From a candidate division Zixibacteria bacterium 4484_93 (GTDB lineage Bacteria > UBP14 > UBA6098 > 4484-93), in NCBI GenBank assembly GCA_002085385.1, contig NATO01000070.1, positions 1-7,146 on the forward strand: a stretch of 7,146 nt of DNA, read 5' to 3'. Below, in pieces: positions 6,794-7,146 of this stretch. The position numbers and the translations under genes are program-made. The notes under the pieces were generated by a model. That model did no database searches. It saw only the letters and a list, made by a program, of their open reading frames with translations, and was not told where the DNA came from. The first letter of the stretch is position 1. Every line of letters starts with the position of its first letter.

Positions 6794-7146
6794 CTATTTT
6801 AGATATACCAATTTTCTTGTTGCACATTCCCTTTCATAGGTTGCCTTGACAAGATATATTCCGCTTGCAATGGTTTCGTCGGGTGTCCAGACCATCTCCG
6901 CTTGACCTGACCGGGGGATGGTTTTGCACCATACAGGGTTGCCAAGTAAATCATATATCTCTATTTCTGCTCCCGCAGGCGCTGCGATGGCGACGGACGA
7001 GTTGAACGGATTGGGATAAACATTTATTGCCAATTGCTCGGGCATAGCATTCTCGCTTATCCCATCCTCCGGCGACAACTTCACTACCCAATAATCATAA
7101 CCGCCGTGGTCTCCGCTGACATCGCCATCATTAGACTTGGAATATC
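6794..7146 (-). CDS. C-terminal end of a secreted protein with T9SS type A sorting domain (5' part outside window)
   Basis: The frame is open from the window edge to a TAG at 6794; 116 full codons are visible. A GTG at 7084 is in frame but the coding pattern continues upstream of it, so it is not taken as the start. Residues 1-23 (SNDGDVSG, YDYWVVKL) look like the last blade of the repeat-type propellers common in secreted proteins of FCB-group and related candidate phyla. A linker leads to the sorting domain at about 38-116: INVYPNPFNSSV, then EIEIYDLLGN, VWTPDE, SGIYLVKA and a terminal RKLVYLK. This beta-sandwich tail directs passage through the outer membrane by the type IX (Por) system and is usually cleaved or anchored. 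What the missing N-terminal part does is unknown. The MvhD-type gene starts 12 nt after the stop. Confidence 0.9.
   Translation of the reverse strand, partial: YSKSNDGDVSGDHGGYDYWVVKLSPEDGISENAMPEQLAINVYPNPFNSSVAIAAPAGAEIEIYDLLGNPVWCKTIPRSGQAEMVWTPDETIASGIYLVKATYERECATRKLVYLK

Noticed and set aside
6845..6875. Plus-strand TTGACA as a promoter
   Set aside because: No -10-like hexamer lies at 16-18 nt, and no plus-strand gene follows.
7082..7084. GTG as the start of a 96-residue T9SS-tail protein
   Set aside because: The frame is open to the window edge and the upstream codons read as a propeller blade end (SNDGDVSG, YDYWVV), so the gene begins outside the window.

Overview
The window holds four genes, all on the minus strand. 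Both ends of the window cut through a gene. Organism: this looks like a diderm, anaerobic bacterium. The rightmost protein ends in a Por/type IX secretion (T9SS) type A C-terminal sorting domain (YPNPFN, EIEIYD, SGIYLV motifs). Such domains are typical of the Fibrobacterota-Chlorobiota-Bacteroidota group and allied uncultured phyla (Cloacimonadota, WOR-3, Zixibacteria and similar). The two middle genes are redox proteins of the hydrogenase/heterodisulfide-reductase type found in anaerobes. I cannot name the phylum from this window.

Layout, read in the direction of transcription (right to left). (1) 7146-6794 is the 3' end of a gene for a secreted T9SS cargo protein. (2) 12 nt later, 6781-6359 encodes an MvhD-type hydrogenase iron-sulfur subunit. 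(3) After another 12-nt gap, 6346-5270 encodes an FrhB/FdhB-family iron-sulfur flavoprotein subunit with a cysteine-rich C-terminal ferredoxin-like half. (4) A 118-bp intergenic region carries a perfect consensus sigma70-type promoter (TTGACA-17-TATAAT). (5) From a GTG at 5151 one reading frame stays open for 1717 codons to the window edge. It encodes a large exported protein: signal peptide, short charged N-terminal segment, Asp-box (BNR) beta-propeller, three copies of a repeat marked by YYHQ and RWA motifs, two divergent InlB-B-like beta repeats, and then at least ten related repeats that alternate in two subtypes. The 3' end is not in the window.

How the parts relate: MvhD- and FrhB/FdhB-type subunits pass electrons between a dehydrogenase or hydrogenase and an HdrA-type flavoprotein, so the middle pair is probably two subunits of one soluble electron-transfer complex whose other partners lie elsewhere. 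The two outer genes encode large cell-surface or secreted proteins. The long repeat gene has its own promoter. The redox pair, by contrast, follows the T9SS cargo gene so tightly, with the same TAG-AAAGGAG junction, that it may be cotranscribed with it. No RNA gene, CRISPR array, insertion sequence or convincing terminator was seen. No plus-strand gene is supported; open frames there are antisense to the four genes.
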